Origin: Pseudomonas sp.
Lineage (GTDB): Bacteria; Pseudomonadota; Gammaproteobacteria; Pseudomonadales; Pseudomonadaceae
Assembly (NCBI RefSeq): GCF_030150285.1
Contig: NZ_JASLGE010000043.1
Coordinates: forward strand, 149,369 to 213,368
Length of the DNA: 64,000 nt
Reading direction: 5' to 3'
Positions 16,218 to 25,988 of the stretch are shown one piece after another. A model generated the notes under the pieces. That model was given only the letters and a program-made list of their open reading frames with translations. It was not told the DNA's origin and made no database searches. The translations under genes were made by a program, and so were the position numbers. Every line of letters starts with the position of its first letter. The stretch's first letter is position 1.

Positions 16218-18761
16218 TTACCAGTCGTAGCTCAGGCGTGCGTAGTAGAACGCGCCGCCAATACCGTAGGGGGTGTTGCGGTTGGCGTAAGGGTCTTCGT
16301 GGTTGATGGTAGACGCCAGCGCTTCAGGCTGGTTCGGCGGGCGTTTGTTGAACACGTTGTTGGCCCCCAGCGTGGCTTTGAGGTTGTCGGTGACCAGGTA
16401 ACCCAGCGCCGCATCGGTGATAAACGCGTCGTGCGTGGTGGAGTCTTGCGCCGGGTTGAGTACGTTGTTCACCACTCGGGTTTTGGAGTAGTAGTGCTCG
16501 GTCAGTTGTACCGAGAATTTGCCCAGTTGCCAGTCCAGGGAGGCGCGGGCAATGTTCTGTGGCAAGGCTTCTTCCAGCAGGGTAATGCGCTCCCGGTCGA
16601 GCAGGCTGAGCCCGGCGTTTTGCAGTACGGCAGGGTCGTTGACTTTTTTCACCTCGGTCTTGTTGCGCGCGTAGCTCAGGCCCCAGTGCGCCTTGCCGTA
16701 GCGGTTGTAGTCGATGTCGTAGTCCAGGCGCAATTCAACGCCGCGTGTCTGGGTTTCGCCAAAGTTGGTGAAGTAGCGCACCTGTTGCTGGCTGGTCAGC
16801 CCGGCATCAGTCAGCGCCTTGGCCACCGCCGCGTTGTTGAAGCCGTTAAAAGCCCCCGTGAGGAAAATGCGGTCACGAATGTCAATCTGGTACACGTCCA
16901 CCGAGGCCGACAGGTGCTCGGTGGGGGTGAACACCAGGCCGAAACTGATGTTGGTGGACTTTTCCGGCTTGAGCGGCTTCGCGCCAAGGGCTCGCGCGGC
17001 GGGTGAGTCGGGGCGCAAGGTGTCGTAGTAGTAAGACAAGTACGAGGTGTTGGTGATCGGGTCGTTGACCGGTTGTACCGTGGCGCTCTGGTAGTTTTGC
17101 TCGGCCAGTGACGGTGCACGAAAGCCGTTGCTCAAGGTGCCGCGTGCCGCGATCACGTCGTTGAACTGGTAGCGGTTGGAAAACTTGCCCGCCACTGCCG
17201 AGCCAAAGTCCGAGTAGTTCTCGTACCGGATGGCCAGGCCGCTGTCCCATTTCTCGGTGATTTTTTGTGCGAAATCGACAAAGTACGCGGTGTTGTGCCG
17301 GGCCTCGTCAAATTCGAACTCGGGGTTGAACCCCGTGAGGAACGCCGTGCCGGCCCCCGCCAGTTTGCCGCGCAGGTTCACGGCCGGGTAATCGTTGGGG
17401 TAACGGTAACCGCCCCCGGCATAGGAGTAGTACTCTCCCGCGCCCAGCGACAGGGTGTTGTAGCGGTACTCGGTGCCCACCGTGACATTGAGCGGGCGCT
17501 CCAGCAGGCCTGTTTCGAAGGCGCGCTGGCCGGTCAGTGAGGCGATGCTTTCGGTAAATTTGAGGTCACCGGCGTGCAGGTTTTGCAGCGGGATCAGGGC
17601 CCCGAACGAGGGGTTGGTGGTGTTGAGGATGTTGATGTCGGCACGGTTCTGGCCATAACTGAGGCCCGCGTCCCAGCTCCAGCCCAGAATGTCTTCGGCC
17701 TTGAGCCCCAGGTTGACCTGCATGTCCTCTTCTTTGGTTTGCAGCCGCGAGCTGTAGCCGCCGGGGGTGGTGATCACGTTGGCGGTGGCGTTGGTCTCGG
17801 AGCGGAACGAGCCTTTTGCCTCAGACCGGCGCGGGCTGTAGGTGGCGAAAGAATACACTTCAAGGTTGTCGTTCAGGGGCACGGCGAGGTTGTAGGCCGC
17901 GCTGGTGCTTTCCTGGATGGGCACCACCTCGTAGTTTTCCGGCACGTTGCGGTTGACCGTGGCTTCACGGGGGTCGCCTTCGGCGGCGTAGATTTGCCAG
18001 ATGGCTTTGGACGGGTCTTTCCACGGCCCCACGGTGTGGCTGTCGCCGGTGTTCAGGTACGACAGGCTAAGGTTAAGGAAACCGCCGTTTTCACCCAGGG
18101 CAAAACCCGAATTGAGGCCGCCGGTCCAGGTGGCCCCGGCATCGCCAATGCCGCCGACCTTGGCCACGTCATGGTTGTACTCGCCATAGGATACATCGGC
18201 CGAACCGCCGGACGCCGCCGATTTGAGGATCACGTTGATCACCCCGGCGATGGCATCCGAGCCATATTGGGCGGCGGCACCGTCGGTCAGCACTTCGACC
18301 CGCTCCACCGCCGACAGCGGAATCAAGCCCAGGTCGGCGGCGGAAGAACCCAGGGTCGCTCCGCCGCTGTTGTTGATCAGCGAGGAACCGTGGCGGCGCT
18401 TGCCATTGACCAAGACGAGCACCTGGTTGCCAGACAGCCCGCGCAGTGACGAACCGCCGACGTTCTTGGCCAGTGCGCCTCCGTTGCTGTTGATATTGAT
18501 GTACGACGGCGTAACCAGGGACAGTGCCCGGCGCAGGTCGCTGGAACCGGTTTCGCGCAGGGTCTGGCCCTGAATCATCTGCACGGGGGACAGGGCCTTG
18601 AGGGCCGTGGTTTCGACCCGGGAGCCGGTCACCACCACGGTGCCCAGGCGGTTTTTATCCGCTTCGGTTTCGGCGCGGGCCGTCTCCAGTGGCGCGAGGG
18701 ACGCAGCCCCCACGGAAAGGACGACACCCAGGGTGTGACGACGTGTGTGAAGTGTAGACAT
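16218..18761 (-). CDS. TonB-dependent receptor, second paralog of the organosulfur locus
   Basis: 847 aa. The N-terminal signal region (VVLSVGAASLAPLETARAE) is followed by a TonB-box-like GTVVVTGSRVE, a plug with LTDGAAAQYGSDAIAGVINV and a barrel ending FYYARLSYDW. Plug and C-terminus closely resemble the receptor at 11254-13776, so the two are paralogs, perhaps for related ligands. Hand count: three Met and no Cys in 847 residues, the lowest sulfur content of the large proteins here. It lies downstream of a DszC-like gene on the same strand with a 165-bp gap, so it may have its own promoter or share one. The ligand is inferred to be an organosulfur compound. Confidence 0.92.
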   Translation of the reverse strand: MSTLHTRRHTLGVVLSVGAASLAPLETARAETEADKNRLGTVVVTGSRVETTALKALSPVQMIQGQTLRETGSSDLRRALSLVTPSYININSNGGALAKNVGGSSLRGLSGNQVLVLVNGKRRHGSSLINNSGGATLGSSAADLGLIPLSAVERVEVLTDGAAAQYGSDAIAGVINVILKSAASGGSADVSYGEYNHDVAKVGGIGDAGATWTGGLNSGFALGENGGFLNLSLSYLNTGDSHTVGPWKDPSKAIWQIYAAEGDPREATVNRNVPENYEVVPIQESTSAAYNLAVPLNDNLEVYSFATYSPRRSEAKGSFRSETNATANVITTPGGYSSRLQTKEEDMQVNLGLKAEDILGWSWDAGLSYGQNRADINILNTTNPSFGALIPLQNLHAGDLKFTESIASLTGQRAFETGLLERPLNVTVGTEYRYNTLSLGAGEYYSYAGGGYRYPNDYPAVNLRGKLAGAGTAFLTGFNPEFEFDEARHNTAYFVDFAQKITEKWDSGLAIRYENYSDFGSAVAGKFSNRYQFNDVIAARGTLSNGFRAPSLAEQNYQSATVQPVNDPITNTSYLSYYYDTLRPDSPAARALGAKPLKPEKSTNISFGLVFTPTEHLSASVDVYQIDIRDRIFLTGAFNGFNNAAVAKALTDAGLTSQQQVRYFTNFGETQTRGVELRLDYDIDYNRYGKAHWGLSYARNKTEVKKVNDPAVLQNAGLSLLDRERITLLEEALPQNIARASLDWQLGKFSVQLTEHYYSKTRVVNNVLNPAQDSTTHDAFITDAALGYLVTDNLKATLGANNVFNKRPPNQPEALASTINHEDPYANRNTPYGIGGAFYYARLSYDW

Positions 18762-18926
18762 GTGTATGGATCCGGTATTGCCTCTGCATTTATTGAGTGT
18801 GTGCAGGAATGGTTCGACGCTGGCTGGTTTAAGCCTGGCAAGGGGTCAGCAGTGTGGGGCGGCGGATGCTGCGTTTTCTGAATGTGGGGGTGGGTCTTGG
18901 CCCTCCTGTGTTGGGGATCTGGGCGC

Positions 18927-20111
18927 TCAGCCGAGCAGGTGATACTTGCCGATCAGGTTGAATTTCCAGGCCACCGGGTCGTGCACCGTGTGGGTGCGGG
19001 CGTTGCGCCAGTGCCGGTCGAAACCGAACTCAAGGCGCGTCGAACTGGCCCCACCGAGCTGGAACAGGGTGTTGCTGGCCAGCAGGGCGGCTTCGGTGGT
19101 GAGAATCTTGGCTGCGGCCAAGGCCGAAGACACGGCGTCCGAAGGGCCTGGCCCCTGTTGCGCGGTGACCTCGTCAAACAGCAGGGCGGCCCGTTCCAGC
19201 ACGGCTTCACCGGCATGGATGCGGGTGTGCAGGTCACCGATGATGGCCAGTACATAGGGGTCTTGCTCAACGGCCTGGACCCCGGTGCGGGCGTAGGGGC
19301 GGGCGTGGTTACGCACGTAATCGAGGGTGTCTTTGAACGCGGCGCGGGCAATACCCAGGTCGAGCGCGCTGTGGAACAGGTCCGGGATGCCGTAGGTGTT
19401 GGCGGTGGTTTTGCCCTGTTCGGAGTCCAGCACATGGCTGTGCTCCACGCGCACGTTGTCCAGCAGCAGGGTGCCGCTGGCGGTGGTGCGTTGGCCGAAA
19501 CCGTCCCAGTCATCAAGGATGGTCAGGCCCGGTGCATAGCGGTCCAGCACGGCGGTTTTCGACAGGCCGTCTTCGTCCACGCAACCGATGGAAATCAACT
19601 GTGAAAACAGCGCGCCGGTGGCATAGGCCTTGGCCCCGTTGACGCGGTAATGGTCGCCTTCGCGGGTGATGCGGGTGCGGGTGGTGCCGGCGGGCAGGCT
19701 GCCGCCTTCGGCGTGGCCATTGCCCCAGCGATAACCCTGCAGGATCTTGCCGAAAAACAGGCGTTTTTGATCTTCACGGCCGACGGCTTCGATCACGCTG
19801 GATGCCAGCACAATACTGAGCAGCAATTGGCCGATGGACGCGTCGGCCTCGCCAATGGCCGCCACCACGCGGGTGAGGGTGAGGTAGGACACATCGGCAC
19901 CGCCGTATTCGCGGGGTACGCGCAGGGCCAACAGACCGTGGCGGGCGCAGTCTTCCAGTTCTTGCCAGGGCAACAACCGTTCCACGTCCCGTTGTTGGGC
20001 ATTGTGTTTGAAGCGGGCCGCCAGTTGCTCGGCAATCTGCACCGCCTCTGCATCGCTGCGGATGATATGGGCCGGGGTGTCAGGTGGGGCGATGGTCAGT
20101 GCTGAAGTCAT
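18927..20111 (-). CDS. DszC/SfnB-type flavin monooxygenase, second paralog
   Basis: 394 aa from the ATG at 20111. A TTG at 20117 would sit at better spacing (6 bp) from AAGGA and is a real alternative, adding two residues. It has the acyl-CoA dehydrogenase fold with the branch motif DDWDGFGQRTTASGTLLLDN and the C-terminal FGFDRHWRNARTHTVHDPVAW. Members such as SfnB and DszC act on sulfur compounds with reduced flavin rather than on acyl-CoAs. Hand count: one Met (initiator) and two Cys. It follows the binding-protein gene and precedes the TonB receptor on the same strand. REP elements separate it from the binding-protein gene. Confidence 0.85.
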   Translation of the reverse strand: MTSALTIAPPDTPAHIIRSDAEAVQIAEQLAARFKHNAQQRDVERLLPWQELEDCARHGLLALRVPREYGGADVSYLTLTRVVAAIGEADASIGQLLLSIVLASSVIEAVGREDQKRLFFGKILQGYRWGNGHAEGGSLPAGTTRTRITREGDHYRVNGAKAYATGALFSQLISIGCVDEDGLSKTAVLDRYAPGLTILDDWDGFGQRTTASGTLLLDNVRVEHSHVLDSEQGKTTANTYGIPDLFHSALDLGIARAAFKDTLDYVRNHARPYARTGVQAVEQDPYVLAIIGDLHTRIHAGEAVLERAALLFDEVTAQQGPGPSDAVSSALAAAKILTTEAALLASNTLFQLGGASSTRLEFGFDRHWRNARTHTVHDPVAWKFNLIGKYHLLG

Positions 20112-20161
20112 GGGCAATGCTGTTCCTTGATAAAAACATCCCTGGGTACGCTCTTGTTAAA

Positions 20162-20235
20162 AGATCGTGAGCAAGCTCGCTTCTACAGGGGGTGGGTGTC
20201 AGGCCGGGTTGTAGGAGCGAGCTTGCTCGCGATCT
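20162..20235. repeat. Inverted pair of REP elements
   Basis: 20162-20187 and 20210-20235 are inverted copies (24 of 26 matches) of a Pseudomonas REP palindrome with core GAGCGAGCTTGCTCGCGA. They fill the gap between the binding-protein stop and the DszC-like start, where they may stabilise mRNA ends or limit read-through. Confidence 0.85.
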
Positions 20236-20247
20236 CTACGGGGGGGT

Positions 20248-21837
20248 TCAGGCCGGGTAGTGGGCATCCGCGAAGTTGCCGTACAGCGCTTCTGATGAGT
20301 TGAAAAAGTCCTGCAGGTGTTTTTGCGTCACCACCACGACGGTAGGGGAGACGATGGGGATTTTGGGCAGGTCGGTCAGGGCGATAAGCTGGAATTCGTC
20401 GTACCAGGCCTTGCGCTTCACCGGGTCGAGTTCGGTCTGGCCCAGCTCCAGCAGTTCATCCACCCGTTTATTGGCATAGCGTGAACCGTTGGAGAAGGCG
20501 ATGCCGGGCTTGAAGTTGGTCGAGGCATAGAAACGCTGTGTGCCCATGACCGGGTCCGGCCCGGCGGTGGCGGTGATCAAGGTGGTGTCGAAATCGCGGC
20601 GGGTGTACACGCGGTTGACGTACTCGGGGAAGTCCTGGGCGCGAATCACCAGTTTGACGCCGATTTTCGCCAGGTTGCTGCGCAGGTAATGGGCGATCTG
20701 CAGGGTTTCGCTGGTGGGGTTGGGGTCGTTGAACACGGTAAGGCGTACACCCTTGGCGTCCCTTTTCAGGCCGGCTTCTTCCAACAGGGCTTCGGCCTTG
20801 GCCAGGTCAAAGGGGTAGCGCGGCACGGCGTCGTTGTAAAAGTCGCTCATGGCCGCTGGAAGCGTGCTGTACGCCGGTTGGGCAAAGCCGAAGTAGATGT
20901 TTTTGACCACAAAGTCGCGGTCAATGGCATGGGCGAAGGCCTGGCGCACGCGCACATCCTGGAACACCGGTTTTTCCAGGTTGAATTCAAACCCCACCAG
21001 CCCGGGCGAATAGGGCGCGCTGATTTCACTGACCTGCAACTGGCGAATGCCACGCAAGCGCTGGACGTTGCTCAGGGCCACGCTGGCCAATTGCACCGCT
21101 TGGGTTTCGAGGGCGGCCGAGGCAGCGCTCAGGTCGGGAATAATACGAAAGATCAACGCGTCCAGATGCGGTTTGCCGGTGTCCCAGTACTGTTCATTGC
21201 GCACCAGGTTAATGGACACGCCCCGGTCCCAGCGCTCGAACTTGAACGGGCCGGTGCCAATCGGTTTGAGGTTGTACGGGTTGGTCAGCGGATTGCCGTT
21301 TTCATAGACATGCTTGGGCAACACTTGTGCATCGGTGGACGACAAGGCACTGAGCAGGTAAGGCGCGGGGCTCGACAGGGTCAGCACCACCTGCAACGGC
21401 GTCGGCGTTTGAACCTTGATCACCGGGGCAAAGGTGATGATCCCCCGGGAATTGAACGTGCGCCAAATGTGTTCCAGGGTGAACGCCACGTCCTGGGAGC
21501 CGAACGGCTGGCCGTCATGCCAGGTCACCCCGGGGCGCAAATTGAAGGTGTAGACCAGGCCGTCGGGGCTCACCTGCCAATCGGTGGCCAGGCGCGGCAC
21601 GGGCTGGCGCTGGGCGTTATACGACAACAAACCGTCGAACACCTTGCTGGTCACGGTGTAGATCGTGCCGTCGGTGGTCAGTGCGTTGGTCAGGATTGAA
21701 GGTTCGGGAAACTGTGACACCACCAGCGTCTGCTTGCCGTCCACGCGGGCGAACACGCTGGATGCCTGCGTCAGCACGCCGGCTCCGGCGGCCAGAATGA
21801 GAGCGTCTTTAAGAAACAGCCTTCTTGTGATCGACAT
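20248..21837 (-). CDS. ABC transporter substrate-binding protein, family 5, Tat-exported (second paralog)
   Basis: 529 aa. The N-terminus MSITRRLFLKDALIL is a classical twin-arginine signal (RRLFLK) with a hydrophobic segment and a likely cleavage site after VFA. The mature protein has the family 5 hallmarks LRPGVTWHDGQPFGSQDVAFTL, GTGPFKFERW and VRQAFAHAIDRDFVV. It is divergent from the permease and ATPase operon at 22143, which it should serve. It is a clear paralog of 5160-6755. Hand count: three Met and no Cys. Tat export implies folding before export, which is unusual for this family. The ligand is unknown. Confidence 0.9.
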   Translation of the reverse strand: MSITRRLFLKDALILAAGAGVLTQASSVFARVDGKQTLVVSQFPEPSILTNALTTDGTIYTVTSKVFDGLLSYNAQRQPVPRLATDWQVSPDGLVYTFNLRPGVTWHDGQPFGSQDVAFTLEHIWRTFNSRGIITFAPVIKVQTPTPLQVVLTLSSPAPYLLSALSSTDAQVLPKHVYENGNPLTNPYNLKPIGTGPFKFERWDRGVSINLVRNEQYWDTGKPHLDALIFRIIPDLSAASAALETQAVQLASVALSNVQRLRGIRQLQVSEISAPYSPGLVGFEFNLEKPVFQDVRVRQAFAHAIDRDFVVKNIYFGFAQPAYSTLPAAMSDFYNDAVPRYPFDLAKAEALLEEAGLKRDAKGVRLTVFNDPNPTSETLQIAHYLRSNLAKIGVKLVIRAQDFPEYVNRVYTRRDFDTTLITATAGPDPVMGTQRFYASTNFKPGIAFSNGSRYANKRVDELLELGQTELDPVKRKAWYDEFQLIALTDLPKIPIVSPTVVVVTQKHLQDFFNSSEALYGNFADAHYPA

Positions 21838-22142
21838 GCGATACCTGCTCGAAACAACTAAATAAAAGAATGCAACTTCGGGTCTAAGGTTAGAACCTGA
21901 AGTGTATTTAAAGAGGCGTGATCAAGAGGCTGTTCGGTTGGGCGTCAAAACAGTGATGTGAGCCTAACGGATACTTTCAAACGTGTTCAAGTGCACGGGT
22001 TAGATCGTTAAGTTCAGTTGCCATGCCGAGGCGGATAATAAGTTTAGAACTTTTTCGCCGGTGTGAGTTTGAAGTAATTGAGGTATTAGTGTTCGCCGTT
22101 AATGCCATTTTCCTTTAATTGATTGCCTTTGCAGAGTATTCA
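21838..22142. other. Divergent intergenic region, regulatory content unresolved
   Basis: This AT-richer 305-bp gap separates the binding-protein gene from the permease operon and must hold promoters for both. A short dyad (GGTTAGAACC near 21888) is visible. I found no convincing copy of the TTATAACC motif seen at 9636 and 11184, and no sigma-54 -24/-12 pair. Confidence 0.4.
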
Positions 22143-23162
22143 ATGCCGGCCAGTACTCTTTATCAGCGTTTTACGCGACGGTTTCGCTCTGGGTTTAGCG
22201 GCCCGCTGGTTCGCGCCTTGCCAACGGCGGCCGGGGTGATTGTGCTCAACTTTGTGCTGTTGCAGATGGTGCCCGGCGATGCGGTCGATGCGCTGGTGGC
22301 CGAGGCCGGGTCGGCCACGGCCCAAACCACTGAACTGCTGCGCCAGCAATACGGCCTGGACAAGTCGCCGCTGGCCCAGTTTGGCGACTACCTGGTGCAG
22401 TTGGGGCACCTGAGCCTGGGCGACTCGCCGCGTTACGGCATGCCGGTGATGGATGTCATCAGCCAGCGCTTGCCCAATACGTTGATACTGATGGGGCTGG
22501 CCTTGGCGATCTCGCTGGGCGCAGGCATTGCCCTGGGCACGGTGATGGCACTGTGGGCGGGCCAATGGCCGGACCGGGTGCTGTCATCGGCAGTCTTTGT
22601 GCTGTATTCAACGCCCGGGTTCTGGATCGGCCTGATGGCCATTGTGCTGTTTGCGGTCAAGCTCGACTGGTTGCCCGCCGGCGGCGACAGCACCATTGGC
22701 GCGGGGCTGGCGGGCCTCGATGCGTTCGTCGACAAGCTCAAGTACGCGATTCTGCCGGCCTTGACCCTGGCCAGTTTCTTTGTGGCGATCTATGCCCGCC
22801 TGACCCGCGCCTCGGTGCTTGATGTGCTGAGCCAGGATTACGTGCGCACCGCTCGGGCCAAGGGGCTGTCGCCGTGGCGCATCACCCTGCGGCACGTGCT
22901 GCGCAATGCACTGCTGCCCCTGACCACGGTGGCCGGGGCGCATTTGGGCGGTTTGCTGGGCGGCGCGGCGGTGGTTGAAACCGTGTTTGGCTGGCCGGGC
23001 ATTGGCCGCTTAACCCTGGAAGCGGTGCAGGCCCGTGAATACAAGGTGCTGTTGGGCATTTTGTTGATGTCGTCGTTTATCGTGATCCTCGCCAATGTGC
23101 TGGTGGACGGGCTGCATACGCGGCTGGACCCGCGCATCGCGGCCCGTTTGAAGGGGGGCTGA
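22143..23162 (+). CDS. ABC transporter permease, DppB/OppB type (second copy)
   Basis: 339 aa from the ATG at 22143 (MPASTLYQRF); an upstream in-frame TTG at 22119 would add 8 residues and has no better ribosome site. It has an N-terminal helix (AAGVIVLNFVLLQMVPGDAVDAL), the FGxSPRYGMPVMD-like loop, six membrane segments in all, and the EAA loop YVRTARAKGLSPWRITLRHV. It heads the + strand operon permease B, permease C, ATPase, aldo/keto reductase. The gene is paralogous to 8606-9595. Confidence 0.92.
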   Translation: MPASTLYQRFTRRFRSGFSGPLVRALPTAAGVIVLNFVLLQMVPGDAVDALVAEAGSATAQTTELLRQQYGLDKSPLAQFGDYLVQLGHLSLGDSPRYGMPVMDVISQRLPNTLILMGLALAISLGAGIALGTVMALWAGQWPDRVLSSAVFVLYSTPGFWIGLMAIVLFAVKLDWLPAGGDSTIGAGLAGLDAFVDKLKYAILPALTLASFFVAIYARLTRASVLDVLSQDYVRTARAKGLSPWRITLRHVLRNALLPLTTVAGAHLGGLLGGAAVVETVFGWPGIGRLTLEAVQAREYKVLLGILLMSSFIVILANVLVDGLHTRLDPRIAARLKGG

Positions 23163-23165
23163 GGC

Positions 23166-24161
23166 ATGCGCCTGCAAACCCCGAGTTCCGCGCCGGTGCT
23201 CACTCATCCGGCCCGCAGTGGCTGGCGTCAACACGTGGGCAGCCTGATGCTGGGCCGCTGGGCACCGGGCATTCAGCGCCTGACCGAACCGCCGCACGCG
23301 TTGCCGCAGGCTCCCCGCAGCGGCTGGCCCGTGGCCCGTGCATTGCTGCGCTCGCCCGCTGCGGTGGTGGGCCTGACGGTGCTGCTGTTGATCGGCCTGA
23401 TGGCCTTGAGCGCCCAGTTTTGGTACCCCGGCGACCCGCTGGACATGGTGGCCCAGCCGTTGCTGACCCCGGGCGAGGACTGGCAGTTTCCGTTGGGCAC
23501 CGATGCCCTGGGCCGTGACCTGGCGGCCGGCATTGTGCATGGCGCGCGGGTGTCGCTGCTGGTGGGGCTCACCGCCGCGACGGTGAGTGTGGTGCTCGGC
23601 AGCCTGGTGGGGGCGTTGGCCGGTTACTACGGCGGTCGGGCTGATCGGGTGTTGACCTGGCTGATCGAGATTTTCCAGACCACACCGTCGTTTTTGCTGG
23701 TGGTTGTGGTGGTGTCCATCACTCAGTCCACCGTGGGCATTATCGCGGTGGTGATCGGGCTGACCTCATGGGACACCGTCGCCCGGCTGGTGCGCGCCGA
23801 ATTTCGCGCCCTGCTCAGCGCCGACTTCGTACTGGCAGCGCGCAGTGTGGGCTACAGCACACCCTGGATCATCTTTCGCGAAGTGCTGCCCAATACCGTG
23901 GCCCCGATCATCATCACCGCTTCGGTGATCGTGGCCTCGGCCATTCTGACCGAGTCGTCCCTGGCCTTTCTGGGCGTGGGCGACCCCAACACCATTAGCT
24001 GGGGCAGCATGATCGGCAGCGGCCGTGACCTGTTGCGCAGTGCGCTCTACCTTACGGCGATTCCGGGCCTTGCCCTGGTGATCACTGTCTTTAGCCTGAA
24101 CCTGCTGGGCGACGCCCTGATCAGTGCCCTGAACCCACGATTGCGCGGGAGAACCGCATGA
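23166..24161 (+). CDS. ABC transporter permease, DppC/OppC type (second copy)
   Basis: 331 aa, longer at the N-terminus than the 283-aa paralog at 7758 because of about 50 extra polar residues before the first membrane helix. It has the family elements PLGTDALGRDLAAGIVHGARV and the EAA loop (DFVLAARSVGYSTPWIIFREV). It starts 3 bp after the preceding permease stop and overlaps the ATPase start by 4 bp, so the three are translationally coupled. It forms the channel together with the DppB-type partner. Confidence 0.93.
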   Translation: MRLQTPSSAPVLTHPARSGWRQHVGSLMLGRWAPGIQRLTEPPHALPQAPRSGWPVARALLRSPAAVVGLTVLLLIGLMALSAQFWYPGDPLDMVAQPLLTPGEDWQFPLGTDALGRDLAAGIVHGARVSLLVGLTAATVSVVLGSLVGALAGYYGGRADRVLTWLIEIFQTTPSFLLVVVVVSITQSTVGIIAVVIGLTSWDTVARLVRAEFRALLSADFVLAARSVGYSTPWIIFREVLPNTVAPIIITASVIVASAILTESSLAFLGVGDPNTISWGSMIGSGRDLLRSALYLTAIPGLALVITVFSLNLLGDALISALNPRLRGRTA

Positions 24162-25945
24162 ATGCTGTAGCCAACGTCGATGATCATCGTCACACCTTGT
24201 TGAGCGTGTCAGACCTGCGGGTGAATTACGGCGACTACTGCGCCGTGAAAGGCGTGAGTTTCCAAGTGGCGCGGGGAGAAACCCTGGCGCTGGTGGGCGA
24301 GTCGGGGTGCGGCAAGTCCACCACCGCGATGGCGCTGATGCGCCTGTTGAGCGGGCGGGCCGAACTCACGGGCACGGTGGATTTCGAGGGCCTGGACCTG
24401 TCTGGCGTCAGCGATGCGGTGATGCGCAACCTGCGCGGCAACGATATTTCCATGGTGTTCCAAGACCCCATGACCTCGCTGAACCCGGTGTTGAGCATCG
24501 GTGAGCAAATTGGCGAAGTGCTGCGCCGCCATCGCGGCCTGTCGCGCCAGGCGGCCCGCGCCGAATCCCTGGCCCTGCTCAAGAAGGTACGCATTCCCAA
24601 CCCCGAGGCGCGCCTCGATGACTTTGCCCACAACCTGTCCGGCGGCCAGCGTCAGCGGGTGATGATCGCCATTGCCGTGGCGTGCAAGCCGCGCCTGCTG
24701 ATCGCCGACGAACCCACCACTGCGCTGGACGTGACCGTGCAAGCGCACATTCTGCAATTGCTCAAGGACTTGAGCGAAGAGTACGCCATGGGCCTGCTGC
24801 TGATTACCCATGACCTGGGCGTGGTGGGCCAGTGGGCCGACCGCGTGGCGGTGATGTATGACGGGCTGATCGTCGAGACGGGCAGCACCGAAGCGATCTT
24901 CACCACACCGCAGCACCCCTACACCCAAGGGCTGTTGGGGGCTTCGCTGCGGCTGGACAGCGACACGCACTATGCCCGTGCGTCACTGCCGGAAATCAAT
25001 GTGCAGCGGGGGGCGGGCGGGCAGATCCACTTCGACCTGCACAGCTACCCGCGTGTGGCCAAGGCGCTGGAGCCCGACCGCGACGCCTTGCCGCCGATTC
25101 TGGACGTGCGCCACCTGCGCACCGAATACAAAACCCGCCAAGGCCCGGTGGCCGCCGTGGACGATGTGTCGTTCACGATTCGGCCGGGGGAAACCCTGGG
25201 GTTGGTGGGGGAGTCCGGGTGCGGGAAATCGACCCTGAGTAAAACCATTTTGGGGCTTATCCGTGCCAGTCACGGGGAAATTCTGCTCAATGGCACCAAT
25301 ATCGCGGCATTACCTGAAAAACAACTGCGCGCTTACCGGCCCTTTGTGCAGATGGTGTTTCAAGACCCTTATGGCTCACTCAACCCGAAGCACAGCGTGT
25401 ACCGCATTCTGGACGGTGTGCTGAAAAACCATGGCATCAAAGAGGCGCAACAGCGCAGCCAGCGCATCCTCGACATCATTGCGCGGGTGGGCCTGCCCCC
25501 CACGGCGGTGTGGAAGTACCCTCACGAGTTTTCCGGCGGTCAGCGCCAGCGTATTGGCATTGCCCGTGCGCTGATCTTGCGGCCATCGTTGGTGATCCTC
25601 GACGAAGCGGTGTCTTCATTGGACGTGTCGGTGCGCGCCCAGATCCTCAACTTGCTGGCCGACCTCAAGGACGAGTTCGGCCTGGCCTACCTGTTTATTT
25701 CCCACGACTTGTCAGTGGTCAAGTACATGGCCGACCGGGTGCTGGTGATGCACGACGGCAAGATCGTGGAAGAGGGTGCCCACGACGGCATCTGGAAAAA
25801 CGCCCGCCACGCCTACACCCAAAAACTGATCGGCTCCGTGCCGGTGCCGCGTTACCCGGTGGCCGACGACGAGTCGGTGCCCTACACGGATTCGGCCTGG
25901 CAAGACCTGCCGGTGGCCATGCTGTTGTCGCGTTTTGCGATCTAG
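24158..25945 (+). CDS. Dipeptide/oligopeptide-type ABC transporter, fused double ATPase
   Basis: 595 aa holding two complete nucleotide-binding domains, equivalent to DppD plus DppF in one chain. The first has Walker A GESGCGKST near residue 48, signature LSGGQRQR and Walker B LLIADEP. The second has GESGCGKST near residue 350, FSGGQRQR and LVILDEAVS. A family C-terminal extension follows each domain. It powers the permeases encoded just upstream. It is the only ATPase gene in the locus, so it may also energise the permease pair at 7758-9595. Its Cys and Met content (about 3%) is ordinary, unlike the binding proteins and receptors. Confidence 0.94.
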   Translation: MNAVANVDDHRHTLLSVSDLRVNYGDYCAVKGVSFQVARGETLALVGESGCGKSTTAMALMRLLSGRAELTGTVDFEGLDLSGVSDAVMRNLRGNDISMVFQDPMTSLNPVLSIGEQIGEVLRRHRGLSRQAARAESLALLKKVRIPNPEARLDDFAHNLSGGQRQRVMIAIAVACKPRLLIADEPTTALDVTVQAHILQLLKDLSEEYAMGLLLITHDLGVVGQWADRVAVMYDGLIVETGSTEAIFTTPQHPYTQGLLGASLRLDSDTHYARASLPEINVQRGAGGQIHFDLHSYPRVAKALEPDRDALPPILDVRHLRTEYKTRQGPVAAVDDVSFTIRPGETLGLVGESGCGKSTLSKTILGLIRASHGEILLNGTNIAALPEKQLRAYRPFVQMVFQDPYGSLNPKHSVYRILDGVLKNHGIKEAQQRSQRILDIIARVGLPPTAVWKYPHEFSGGQRQRIGIARALILRPSLVILDEAVSSLDVSVRAQILNLLADLKDEFGLAYLFISHDLSVVKYMADRVLVMHDGKIVEEGAHDGIWKNARHAYTQKLIGSVPVPRYPVADDESVPYTDSAWQDLPVAMLLSRFAI

Positions 25946-25988
25946 CTTCACCTTTGAATCAACCATCAACCCCCTTTTGGGAGAGCGT